NCBI GenBank assembly: GCA_016785225.1
Contig: JAFBJZ010000941.1
Span: 1,787,001 to 1,851,000 of the forward strand
Source of the DNA: Psettodes erumei
Taxonomy: Eukaryota; Chordata; Actinopteri; Pleuronectiformes; Psettodidae
Length of the DNA: 64,000 nt
Reading direction: 5' to 3'
In this document: positions 22,201-33,065 of the stretch, in pieces
Layout of the letters: each line of letters starts with the position of its first letter
Position numbering within the stretch: the first letter of the stretch is position 1
Made by a program: the position numbers and the translations under genes
Notes under the pieces: model-generated
What the model was told of the DNA's origin: nothing
Database searches by the model: none
The model's input: the letters and a program-made list of their open reading frames with translations, nothing else

Positions 22201-23173
22201 AATACAGTCAGCATTGTGTTATACAGCCCAAACCACAGCTGGCTGATACCAGATTTTGCAACTTGGGAAACATGAACAGGAAATGGGACATTAGTCATGA
22301 TGTAGAAGGGGGGGGGGGGGTTCCAACCCTGCACACAGGATGCTTTTCCTGTTGATGGCTGGAGGTCTGCAGCTTTATAACCACTAAAAGACCCAAGGAT
22401 TTGCTAACAAGACACATTTCTCCCCAACAGTCTTGACAGCATGCGGTTGTCAAACACCAGAGCAAACAGGGTCACATTTTTAACACTACAGCAGCACTTT
22501 TATTGTGTCATAAATCTGCCTGCTAACAAGTAAAAGTCAGTACAAATCCGACTTAAATAAAAGTAGATGCTATTGGCAAAATACTTCATTACAATGTGTA
22601 AGCAGCGTTTTACTGTTGCACTCGGTCCACGTGGAGCTACACATATTCCAGTGGTTCCCAACCTAAGGGTCAGGCCTCCTGAATGCTCACGTGATGAATG
22701 TGAGGGTTCTGGAGATGATTAACAGGAGAGCAAAGAAGTGAAAACAAAGTTGTTTTTTCCACCACCCAACCAGACGCCTTTTTTGTGAGACGGTCATAAT
22801 GTGTTGTATTTTATCAGCTTATCGTGTGTTTTTTTGTTTTTTTTGTTACGGTGAACATTGATCCGTAAAGTAAGCAGCGACTACAGCTGTCAAATGCAGC
22901 AGAGTAAAGGGTACGATGTTTCCTTCTGTAACGGAGCGCAGGATGCACGTACTCTATGAGGTGCAAGTACACTCAAAATTATAGTACTTCAGCTAAATTT
23001 AAAGATAAAGTGCCAACCTGTTTCCCATCCACTTCAATGTCAGCGATGTAGTTCTCAAACACAGTGGGGACGTAGACTTCTGGGAACTGGTCCTTGCTGA
23101 AGACGATGAGCAGACAGGTCTTCCCGCACGCACCATCCCCGACTATCACCAACTTCTTCCTGATGGCTGCCAT
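19275..23173 (-). CDS. rhoc: RhoC small GTPase, 4 coding exons, 193 aa
   Basis: Exons in transcript order: 23018-23173, 20949-21069, 19580-19710, 19275-19448 (minus strand, all GT-AG; 582 nt, 193 aa plus stop). Rho-family features are intact: P-loop GDGACGKT 12-19, switch I with T37, DTAGQE 59-64, NKKD 117-120, SAK 160-162, polybasic tail RKRKKR, and CAAX box CQLL (Cys190), whose final Leu predicts geranylgeranylation. RhoC rather than RhoA is supported by Ile43, by the RhoC-like RIS and GYLECSAK segments and by LQV before the tail, and by synteny next to mov10. The protein switches between GDP and GTP forms at the plasma membrane and activates ROCK/formin effectors in actomyosin control. A splice acceptor (tcgtag) lies immediately before the ATG, so the 5' UTR is on separate upstream exon(s). 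The tail differs from human RhoC (CPIL). Confidence 0.95.
19711..20948 (-). other. rhoc second coding intron
   Basis: About 1.2 kb of non-coding sequence between the second and third rhoc coding exons. No repeat, RNA gene or additional exon was recognised. Confidence 0.6.
21414..21455. repeat. Perfect 19-bp palindrome with 4-bp spacer
   Basis: atgagcagcggcctagaaa (21414-21432) is followed by ttca and then its exact inverse at 21437-21455. It lies in the first rhoc coding intron, outside any repeat I recognise. Such a perfect, closely spaced arm pair can extrude a cruciform, or form a very stable hairpin in RNA. Its origin is unknown. Confidence 0.9.
22505..22985 (+). repeat. Diverged dispersed fish repeat
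   Basis: Contains 'ccagtggttcccaacctaag' at about 22650 and 'gtaaagtaagcagcgactac' at about 22866, followed by taacggag and 'caaaattatagtactt'. The same succession appears at 51150-51430 in the same orientation. It runs up to the boundary of the first rhoc coding exon. Confidence 0.45.
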
Positions 23174-23379
23174 CTACGAAAAAAAAGAGGAACTGGGATG
23201 AGTCTGTGGGTTAAAGTTCGAGTCACTGGAGAATCAGTAAAGTGGTGGGAAGCTTTTCAAGCAGGGGAGGGAGGTGGCAAGATGAAATCAGGAATAGAAC
23301 GAAAAAGACGGGGGCAGAGGAAGAGAGAGACGTTTCAGAGCCGCACCCTCTTCCCTTTCCTGGGCTGCGTCCTGCGTGT

Positions 23380-23560
23380 GAGGTGAAAAACAGCGCTGAG
23401 CCGAGCGTTCGGCGCTGGCCTGGAAAAGCAGTGGGAGGGAAGGGAGCGGGGAGGCGAGCTCAGCGCACGGCGCACGGCGCGCGGCCTCGCTCGCATTCGA
23501 CGCAATCCTTCACGTGTCACTTCTACAGCCGCGCAAAAGGTGGGATTTACCGCTCCCGCC
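23380..23560 (-). promoter_or_regulatory. CpG-rich patch upstream of the rhoc start exon
   Basis: CpG density is far above the surroundings (runs such as gcgcacggcgcacggcgcgc). It lies 200-400 bp upstream of the first rhoc coding exon and could be an alternative promoter or an enhancer. An exon starting here would need a minus-strand donor before 23174; I see no strong one. Confidence 0.3.
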
Positions 23561-26500
23561 GGGTCTGTCCGACACCTCTGTATTGCGCACATTCGTCTCC
23601 CGCTCTCTTGGCTTCGAATCCCGAAACGTGGCCTGCCGGAGAGATGTGGCCCCCACACGCAAACACACGGATCGATATTCATCTCCCACAGCTGACAATA
23701 ATGGAGAGAAGGCAGCGGGTGATGAGACAACGTCTTGGCCGCCTGCCATCTGCGTCAGCTTCTGTGGATCTCACACTACCTGGACCAACATCCCCGAAGA
23801 CGGACACGTCTCATGTCATGCGCACGGACGAATGATGCGGAAATACAGCCTCATTCATATTTAAAGCAGCGAAAATAAATATTTTTGATTCCGAGAATGG
23901 ATCAGCGATCCCACAAAGAATTATCACACGACTGCGGCTCCCCACAGCTTTACCGAGCTTCAGAGCGTCTTTCGGCTCACCGATTTGGTTTATTTTTTTC
24001 CCCCCGGCCCACAACTTTACTGTTCTGTTCATCATTTTTGCGTTTGAGTAACATGATATAAGTGGCCTAAGCATCAAATCTGAGCACGTGTAAAAGGATT
24101 TGTTGGTTAACAATGCAAGTACAGATCAAAAATTCCCAAATGTCTACAACTGTTATATCTCTAACAGTAGAGTCCCGTTATGGGATGGTAGCCAGACTTT
24201 TGCAGCATTTATGCGTACAAAAAGATACCTCCTCCAAAATGGTCTGTGGCTAAACAGGAAATTCCCAGCAGAAACTAAATTAAATCAAACTGCTACTGTG
24301 ACCAAAACAAATTGTTTTAATCAGAAGGAGCCTGGAGAACAGCCATGAAGATAACCCAGAGGACCCAGGTGTCTGCATACGTTATATGTGCACCTTGACA
24401 TGAGCCAGCATCATCCGATTCCCTCGCCCTGTGCAGGTTTCAGCGATTTCCCTTCGCTCACCGAAGCAGCAGCGACCGCTTTCACCACAGGAGTAAAAAA
24501 AAAACAATTGTCCGGTTCGCTTTCTTCTCCCATACGTTAAATCAGGCCGGCATGTTGTCAGTTTGCCTCTGGAGAGCACCACCTGTTCTCTGTGATAGCA
24601 GGCCGCTGCTCCTCCATACATCACGCTGTCACTGCCGGAGGGAGGACACACGCCCGCTTACACGCGCACGGAAAAAGACGCGCGTTTGGCGGCTACAGGG
24701 CGGGAGCAGGAAGCTTCGGACACCGGGGTGCGTCCTCTGCAGATCGTGTACACGCACTGATGGCGATCGCTATCACAGCGTGCTGTTCGCTGTCACAGTG
24801 GCAGCACGTGGTGCTTCGTAGGCCCCTTTAGCCCCATTAGTTGCATTAATGTGTGTGTGTGTGCGTGTACTCTGCTCAGCACAAGGCCGAGAACAGGGAT
24901 TCCAAGGACTTCTTCCCAAAAGAAGAGCCCTTAAAGTGGGGCATGAAACGACTCACCCACAGCACAGATATGGCGTTCAGACAGTAGATGGATATATAAT
25001 ATTCACTCAAAGCGTAACTAATAATTATAACTAATAATGATCAGGTAAAACACGGGGACTTAAGAAAGCAACTTGACTGGAAAAATAATATTTCCAGCAC
25101 TTAATTCAAACCTGAAACCCAAAACATGCGAGTTGGGTATTTGAAAAAAAAAGAAGGTAGGTGGTAGTGAAAGTTACACATGCAATTTAAAACAAACCGA
25201 GGTTGGATTGGTCAAATTGACATTCTGTTCATTACATCAATAAGTCAGCACCCTAGTTAGGGCTGGGTTGTGTAGTAAAACTACTACTTTGTGCAAGTTG
25301 TCGCCCCCTCCATGTTTAGATCGGTTCCAAACTGCCACACTCAGAGGGTAAGAGTGAAAAGCCAGTCATTACGGGGGAAGGAGAAGCCCCAGTCTCGTCT
25401 GGAACACATTTAAAGTACTGGACTCGTGAAATAAGTGTCACACATAGATAAGAGTGGAAAAAAGAGATCTCAGAGCCCGATTCGTCTTTCATCGCCGCAC
25501 ATCGGCCAATCGTGACGCAGCGTCGATGGGAATATCCGACCGGCAGTTTTGGAAAGTGACAGGAAGAGTCAGACACAGCTCCCTCAGTTCCGACATCAGG
25601 GGTCCAGGGCTGATTGATCATCAGACAGGAACTTTTGGAGAAGCCTGCGGGCACCTCCACACTTCCTGGCGCGCTGTGTGGCATTTGGGTGTCAGAAAAA
25701 AACTAAGTACAAGTGAGTAGCCACAGTAGGCAATTTGTCAGCTGTAGACCAGGCAAACGACTTTCCTTATGTGTGAGGGCTTCACTATGCTCATTATGAA
25801 CTCATGAACTATCGATGTGTATGTTCTTACTGTGCAAGTTACACTTCCTCCAGGTGGCTTACAGTCAAAGCTTTTCAGCAAAGAGAATAGGACAAGACTG
25901 ACTGGTTAAGTTTTGTTTTCCTTCTTTATGCTTTTCAAGTTGAGCCTCCAAATGTATTTCTGGGATTTCCCATGTCATTTCTGTCCTGTTGAACCTGTCT
26001 CCGTTCCCTTCTTTGCCCTCGGCACTGGCGGAAGTGACTTCCTGGTAGGACATAAATGTTGGTGACCGAGGGGAGAGGGAAAACCCCCCCAAAACAAACA
26101 CAAACAAATGTCCTTTACTCCTTGTTCCCGCTCCTTGAGTTCCTCCCCTCAGGTCAGTCCAAATAATGCAAATATTAACACAAGGAGCCGTTGAAGACAA
26201 CCAGCCTCTCTTCTTTCTTCTTCCAGTCAGCGACCAGGACGTCCCCTGATGGACAAGCAGCAGTGGGCGAGGATTCCTGAGAGCAGACGCCCACTCAAAA
26301 GGGCCGAGGTTGTGCGAATATCAGGGATGTCAAGTCAATACCACCTGTGAGATTTTGCTCCTCGGCCCTCGGGTGAGTTTAACTACACCCAGGTGTCACG
26401 TTGAAAGACTATTAGCTACATGAAAAAATACTGGGGTTATCTGGTATCGTCCTACAGCGTCTGCCTTTGTAGCATGCAGAGACGCACAGTGCACACACGC

Positions 26501-26973
26501 CGACCTCGAACAGGCGGGCCGCGTCGCTGCACGTGTTCACGCGTGCCTCGGGATGAACGGCCGCATCTTGCATAATGTCTGCGTGCGGTAGCAGGACAGT
26601 CCTCGTTCCCAGGGCATGCCACGCAAACCTTTTTTTTTTTTCCTCTTGCGCCCTGGCGTGTTTTGAGTCCCGCCTTCAGTAGTAACACATTAGCCAGTCT
26701 TGTTCGTCGGACACGGCAGGGGGTAATAATAGCACGGAACCGCTCGGTGACCTCCAGGTGGTGAGACACAGACAGAAACTTCTTTCTCTTCTTGCGGAAT
26801 CGACCCGATTCTAATCACATGGGTCAGCAAACTCGAGGCACTCACGCCAACCCTGCACTTAGTGAACCATTTGATTACTAGCATGTACGAGCCATAAGGC
26901 TACTATTATCAAACGTCGTGCAGGGCTGCACCAGTACCCGCTGAGCAAAGTTATCGAGGTATGCTGGCGGACA

Positions 26974-26978
<5 letters not shown>

Positions 26979-27015
<37 letters not shown>

Positions 27016-27025
27016 GGGGGGGGGG
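26979..27025. repeat. (GT)n followed by a G run
   Basis: About 35 bp of pure GT (26979-27013) pass directly into a run of 12 G (27014-27025). Confidence 0.95.
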
Positions 27026-28987
27026 ATCTTGAGATCCAACTTGACAGACGATGACTTGATCGTATTTAGACTGATCTGAACGTTCAAGAGTTCAAAAGTT
27101 CAGAACCGGCAGGCACCCACCCCAGTTACTGTCCGCCCTCCAATCGCTGCACCAGTGACGTTCGGGCATTTCGACGGCCGCAGCTGGAGATGCCTCGAGC
27201 TCGTCCAAAAAATGTGAAGGGTCACCAAGTGAAACGCTCCACACCAAAAACAAGAACCGAGAACTGAAACCAAGAACCAAGGCCAGTTTTCAAACAAACA
27301 CACTGTCCATCCTGTCGGCCAAAGAAATTTATGACAGACGTTATTACATTACTTTTTAATGCTTTTAGTGTCGGAACAATAGAATGTTCAAACATAAATA
27401 TAATAGGTAAATCAATAGTGAGGGTATAATAAATAAGACTTCAAACTCACGGGTTCGTTAACTAGACTTCCTGGGGTTTACGTGTCATGGCTTTTCCGTA
27501 AGCCTGTTCATTAACATGCTGAGAAAAAAAATGACGGGAGCATTTGTTTTTCTGCACCAGGCCGAACGGTGAGAGCAGAAAAGCTATCTCTCGCCTCGGC
27601 TAAAGACGTTGCTCGAAGTTACTGAATAAATACAGAAAAAGGTAGAATTTACAAGAGGATAAACAAGCGGGATTCCAGCCATCCAACGGGCCTACATCTG
27701 ACCGTGTGTGAATAAATAAATCCCCCGCTGTTTTCCTCGGAAAATGTCACGAGAGGCTCTGCCGGGATGCCGCCTGTCAAACCCAAATTGACTGCGCACT
27801 CGGCAGCGACATATGAACAAAAAGCTGTGGAAGGAGAATATCAACTGAGTGTCAGCAGTCCACGTCCTGACGCACTGATTGGTCAAAGCGGCAGTATGAT
27901 TGACAGTGATCGCTGAATGCTCACACACAACCCTGTCCGGCTTCGTGAAAATGTGGGGGGACATAAGCTGTGAGGAATGTCTCACCCACTTTCTACACCC
28001 CTCACCCTTTTCCTCTAAACACACAACATCCCTCCCCCCACCGGAGTCTCTCCACCTCTCCCTCCCCTGGTTGAAATGCTGTGGACAAGCACGCGTGCGA
28101 ACGAAACTTGTGTTCTCGTGTGTTCCCCCGAAAACGGCTGCGAAAACATATTTCGGAGCGGCGAGTCCAGTTTCAGGCGTTCGGCTTCAGGTGTTCGTTG
28201 AAGGAGCATCTGTCTGAGTCCGGCCCAAACCACGTCACAGCCACACTGACAACAGAAAAATATTCCAAACACTGCAGGTCAAACAACTGACCGATTGACA
28301 GAAAATGACGTGTCGGCTCAACGGATAAATCACAAGACACTTTGAAAAACAGAAATCCCACAGAAATCACTTGCCGAAGCTCCTGAGATGTGAATATTAG
28401 TTTTCTGTGACATGAAAGCGAGTATGTTTGGGTTTGGGACTGTTCGTCAGACAAAACATCTCAACAACATCTTGTCATCTTGAACATGACAATTTTTAAT
28501 CTTTCTAGCAAACTATTAGCCGGATAATGAACTGGGAAAATATTCAGTCAGTTGCAGCTCTGGAAAACATTAAAAAGATAACTCCACCATTGCAAAAACA
28601 AAACAAAACAAGGGTTAACGCTCTGTAAAAAAACATGGGGCCTACGTCGGACAGATGCTGATTCGAGCGGCTCCGGTCACACGACAACCTACGGAGAACA
28701 GAAAGCGCGGAGGTTGAGGCCAAGCTCAAGTGTTCAAGGTTGAATCAAACTGGAGACCAGGAGCGATGGCTCGGGAACCAGGCCAGGGAAGCAGCTAAAG
28801 TCAGAGAACCAAAATAGGACAGAGCCATTGAGACTCCCCCAGCCCAATTTATCACAGTGCACAGAGCTCAGCTGAGAGAGAGAGAGAGAGGATGAAAGAG
28901 AGAGAGATCACACAGAACCATCCCTTCATCTGCCCCCGAGCCTCCGCTTGCGGTGTACGCAGACAGAGAAGTTGGACAGATGGAGGG

Positions 28988-29021
28988 GAGGAAGGAAGGA
29001 AGGAAGGGAGGAAGGAAGGAG
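28988..29021. repeat. (GGAA)n microsatellite
   Basis: Imperfect ggaa/gggagg tetranucleotide repeat. GGAA is the ETS core, so such runs can act as ETS-dependent enhancers. Confidence 0.85.
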
Positions 29022-29848
29022 GGGTGTGGTGCAGTCAAAAACTGGGACATGGGCAACATTACGGAGCAACTGAGGAAAAAAACCAAAAGACTTCAGCGTA
29101 GTGACTCTCTAATTCATATTCGATGAGTGCGAAATAAATAAACGGATGACTCGGGTCACGGGGTTGAGCTGGGAATGGAGCTGATCCAGATTCGGTTACA
29201 AATGATGAAGGCATTTTTCTGCTTTCCAGGTCCTTAGCGCTGTCTGCCGTTACGACTTCACAGGGCGCATGTGCGGACACACGCGCCACCTCGGCTGGAC
29301 GTGAAGTTTGTTCCCCGTCTCACACTCTCTGTTTGCTCCTCTGGCGTCCTGTTTTCCACCCACCCTCCTCCAGGCTCTTGTTCTCGCTCTGGCCTCCCAT
29401 CCCTTCCTTCGCTCTCTCTCTCTCTCTCTCCCGCTCCCACTCCCTGTGTTGCAGTGTGATGTCACCATCAGGGAGCTAATGTTGCGTATCCTTAGGGTGC
29501 TGCATTCCTCTTCACCGACTCACGCACACATACACACGCAGCACAAACGAAAGCCAAAGCTGATGCACGCATCTAGACGGCCTGGAGTCCCAAACCCCGA
29601 CAGCAAGACTGTTCGCCCATCACGTCCACGTCCACCGCAGCTTGGTTCAAGTGCCTGGCCCCGGTCCGGGGCTGAAACAGAATCCTGTGACTTTAGATTC
29701 TGCTCAAGAGCTGAAACAATCACACAATCAACTATTAATCAACAGCTATTCTGATTACTGATTATTCGCGTCAGACCCCAGAGCCAAGGGTTCTCACATT
29801 CTCTCAGACGAGAACGTTCCAGGATTTTCTTCAGTTTTGTATCCTGGG

Positions 29849-30085
29849 CTGCAACAAACTATTTTCACTGTTGACTGATCTGCTGATTATTCTTCTTTGA
29901 TTGCTTGTTTCCTGTTTCACCTATTAATGACAGAAAATAGCAAAAACTACATGCCCGCCATATCCTCTGAGAGACCAGGGTGGGTTGTTTCTTCTGAAAA
30001 ATCACAACTGAGAAGCTGGAACTTGTGAAGTTTTGCTTGAAAATAGTCAAACAGATGATTCCTCGATCATCAAAATGGCTTTTCG
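29849..30085 (+). mobile_element. Non-autonomous 'gggctgcaac' repeat copy
   Basis: Starts gggctgcaacaaactatttt and contains gagaagctggaac and ttttgcttgaaaa, characteristic pieces of the same dispersed teleost family found at 687-1791. The right end is degenerate (atcatcaaaatgg), with no clear terminal repeat. Confidence 0.5.
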
Positions 30086-31270
30086 AATTTCCGAAATTCT
30101 ATACTGGGTAGTGGATGACTGGGCTAATCTTTACGGATCGACAGGACTCAAAAGGGAGATTTCCAAATTGGCCTCAGCTGATCAGCCACGTTACTCATCG
30201 GGGGGAGGCTCTGCTGCTAATGTGCCTCAGAAGAAGAAATGTCGAGCTTTCTAAATTGTCCTTCTAGGGACTTCCTGAATCTGCAAGCGCCCAGATCCAA
30301 ACAGGAAATTCTCCCAGAGATTATTTCTATCCCCCAGAGGATTTTCCCGTCTACGTGCTGCCTGAGCGTGATACACCCCAGAGCCTGCAGACGCAGAGTT
30401 TTCCATGCGGGCACTTTTTTTTTGGGTCGGTCACCGTCAAACAGCTAGGAGACAGTTTTCAGCACGACAAAGACCTCCTAGGAAACCACCTCTGACGGAA
30501 AAACTGATCGGGGACAGGATACCGTCCGGCATTGTGTTTCGACACCTCGACTGATAAGAACCTATAGCGTAACAATGCACAAACCAGCAACTGGCCAGAG
30601 AACGTGGCCCCCGAGCTGGAAGGAGGGGAAAAAGCCACGCAGGACCTTCTGGACAGTTAAACAAACACTACCTTCAGCATTCTTCCAGGACACTGTTTGG
30701 CAGGTACTCACCCCTGTCCTGACACACGTCATCAATTTGTTGGATGAGGGCCGAAACAACAGCCTACTCGAAATATAATTCATATCCTGTTCTATATCAT
30801 TTGTAGACAAAGCTATTAATCCATTACATTGTCTGATAAATCAACCCTGAAAAAACAATTACTTCTAATTTTTTCCCCTTGCATATTTTGTTTAGTTTCA
30901 ATTTCGTTACAAAAATGACAGAAGTATTTGGTGGTTTGTGCACTACAACGCTCAGGATACCTTGCAAAAACATTGAATTACTCCACATTTTGATGAGAGA
31001 TGTCTCCATCATTTTTTGGAAGGATTCCTCTGGGCTCTTTTTCCTTTTCTTCATTCCGGTATATCCAACCCACTGGACACAGTAGTTAATGATAGTTAAT
31101 AAATAATGCTACAGCTTGTACAACAGCCTACTTCATACTGAAAGCCTCTGGATTACATCACCGGTTACACCGTAGGTCAGTGTGATAACAACAGCAGTCG
31201 GAACCTTGTATTGTCATGCAGTCTGGATTGGGGGGGGTCCACAACATTTCCTTTGACTGCACCGGCACTG

Positions 31271-31271
<1 letters not shown>

Positions 31272-31307
<36 letters not shown>
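31272..31307. repeat. (GT)n microsatellite
   Basis: A pure GT run of about 36 bp. Confidence 0.95.
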
Positions 31308-31308
<1 letters not shown>

Positions 31309-31462
31309 CAATGGGGTAACACTGTCACTTCTGTCCACTCCCTGCTAACAGCTTGGTCAGCACTCAGCTGTTCAGCCACAATGACATCATAGTCTCTCCT
31401 GTAGTAGCGTCACGCAAACAAAAACCACATCCCCGTGCAAGCACGGACGGACACGGACGGAC

Positions 31463-31465
<3 letters not shown>

Positions 31466-31515
<50 letters not shown>
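31466..31515. repeat. (CA)n microsatellite
   Basis: A pure CA run of about 50 bp, flanked on the left by short cggacggac repeats. With the GT run at 31272 it makes complementary arms about 160 bp apart. Confidence 0.95.
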
Positions 31516-31518
<3 letters not shown>

Positions 31519-32458
31519 CCGTCCAGGAGGACGTGAGCTATTTTACGCATTCTTCTCCTGTGTATGTGTCTGCCCTGCAACACCCCGTGTGTATTGTGTG
31601 CGGCGGCGTACAAGCACGAATGGGGAAGTTCGGTCGATGTGTTGCATAGTTTCGCAGGTTTCACTATGGCAGAATAGCGGCTGTGCATTTTTTTTCCCTG
31701 TGTGGAGGAACATGCCAAGACAAGGGAACCCGCCGCCGTGAGATATGAGAGTCTGCGCTTCAGCAGCCAGAGCAGCACAACAAGGGTGTGGTGGCTCGGA
31801 ATTTCCTCGGGAGAAACAAATGTTTAGCTATTATTTAGTACAGGCAAGGGCGACGGACTTTTCCGACCGCAAAACCAAATGAACACGGTCATTCGGTAAT
31901 TAGCCTGAAGCTGTTTGGATATTTCTGCTTTCTAACAATTTCCGTCAAGAAGGTTAAATCCTCCGATTCGACCCTTTACTCGCCAAACAGGTTTCCAAAG
32001 ATAGAGAGGAGCAACTTTTTCTCTACAGCCAGTAAGGATCACCTCCGCCCGCGGTTGAAGTCCATATAATTAAAATTACATCATGAAGTGTATTATGGGT
32101 AGATATAGGGGCTGGGTCTGTGTGCTAGGAATGCCGATTGCGATCCGTATCTTCAACGGGGTATGGCTGGAGAGAACAAACAGGTGTGCCCCCGGTTTGT
32201 GGCATTTTTCCTTTCACATCTCTGTCGAACGAACATCGACACACTCGAGCCTTTCCGCTGGAAAACTTCTGAACAAGTAACAGGTTTCAACTCGCCGAGC
32301 TGCTGCTGGTATCTCGGCTCATTAGTGTGACAACTGGGAGCGGTGGTGGCTTAACTACTTTTCCTTCAGACCTCAAACAAACCTTGTCAGCCCAAAATGG
32401 ACTTTTCGTCGCTTTCAGTTTGACACAAATAAAAAAAAAGCGAAATATGTTCTCTTAC

Positions 32459-32650
32459 CTTTTCCCCAGACTGTGCTTTTCAAATACCGAGGACCTCCGT
32501 ACTTCCTCCTCCGTTCAGGCAGCAGTAATCAGAGTGAGCAGCAGCTGAGGAGCCAAACCGATGCTCACAAGACCCTCCCAGAGCGCTGTGTTCACGGTCC
32601 CTCAGAATCTCAACTTTCCCATATCGCAATCCTTCGCTCAGGCCCTCAGT
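32459..32650 (-). other. rhoc: Candidate non-coding first exon of rhoc
   Basis: On the minus strand the sequence passes through gctgctgctcactctg and gcctgaacggaggaggaagt and ends at a strong donor GAAAAG|GTAAGAGAA (exon end 32459). An upstream 5' UTR exon is required because the rhoc ATG exon begins right after an acceptor. No long frame is present, as expected for a UTR. The 5' end is arbitrary, and pairing with rhoc is an inference from strand and position. Confidence 0.4.
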
Positions 32651-32998
32651 ATGGATAGGAGCTATATCTTTATGGAATAATCGATTGATTTATTGTCTAG
32701 ATATCTGCGATAACGTGTTGCTTATTAACCCCTAAACTGCTTAGTACTCCCTCCCTGTAGTACAACCAGTCATCAGTGTGAGTGTGATGGTAATTTCCCT
32801 TTTCTGTGAATCATACCTTCCAAGCTACTTATGCGTTGTAACAGATTGGGTTAGCACTTGTTGTAATCTAATTCACCACAATTTCATAATTATACAGTCG
32901 CTTACCACATACTCGCTAAGTTTGTGACGAGAAAATATCCGACTCTACATGAATGCAGCACGGTGTCTCAGCCGTTTGAGATTCCAGTGCCCGAACGC

Positions 32999-33065
32999 TA
33001 TTGGCTGAAAGGATTCAACTGTTCCATCGTTCCCGCCCCTGTACGGTTAGAGAATAATGACGTCA
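32999..33065 (-). promoter_or_regulatory. Promoter-like cluster: CRE, GC box, CCAAT
   Basis: On the minus strand, in order, are TGACGTCA (33058-33065), a GC box AGGGGCGGGA (33031-33040) and CCAAT (33000-33004), all within 66 bp. This arrangement is typical of a vertebrate promoter firing leftward, about 350 bp upstream of the candidate rhoc exon. Confidence 0.45.

Larger units (their letters stand above)
23174..32458 (-). other. Upstream rhoc intron / 5' region
   Basis: No coding exon recognised over 9.3 kb. Because the rhoc ATG follows a splice acceptor directly, this is probably the rhoc 5' UTR intron. It contains CpG-rich patches (about 23380-23560, 24640-24790, 26500-26590, 28080-28170), which could be enhancers or alternative promoters. 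Further minus-strand donor-like sites occur near 24952 (GTGAGTCG) and 30705 (GTGAGTACC). Confidence 0.45.

Noticed and set aside
23600..23632. tRNA B-box-like ggcttcgaatcccg
   Set aside because: No matching A box or cloverleaf upstream at the proper distance.
23242..23864. Long overlapping open frames on both strands (up to 197 codons)
   Set aside because: They arise from CpG-rich composition; no domain, and frames overlap on both strands.
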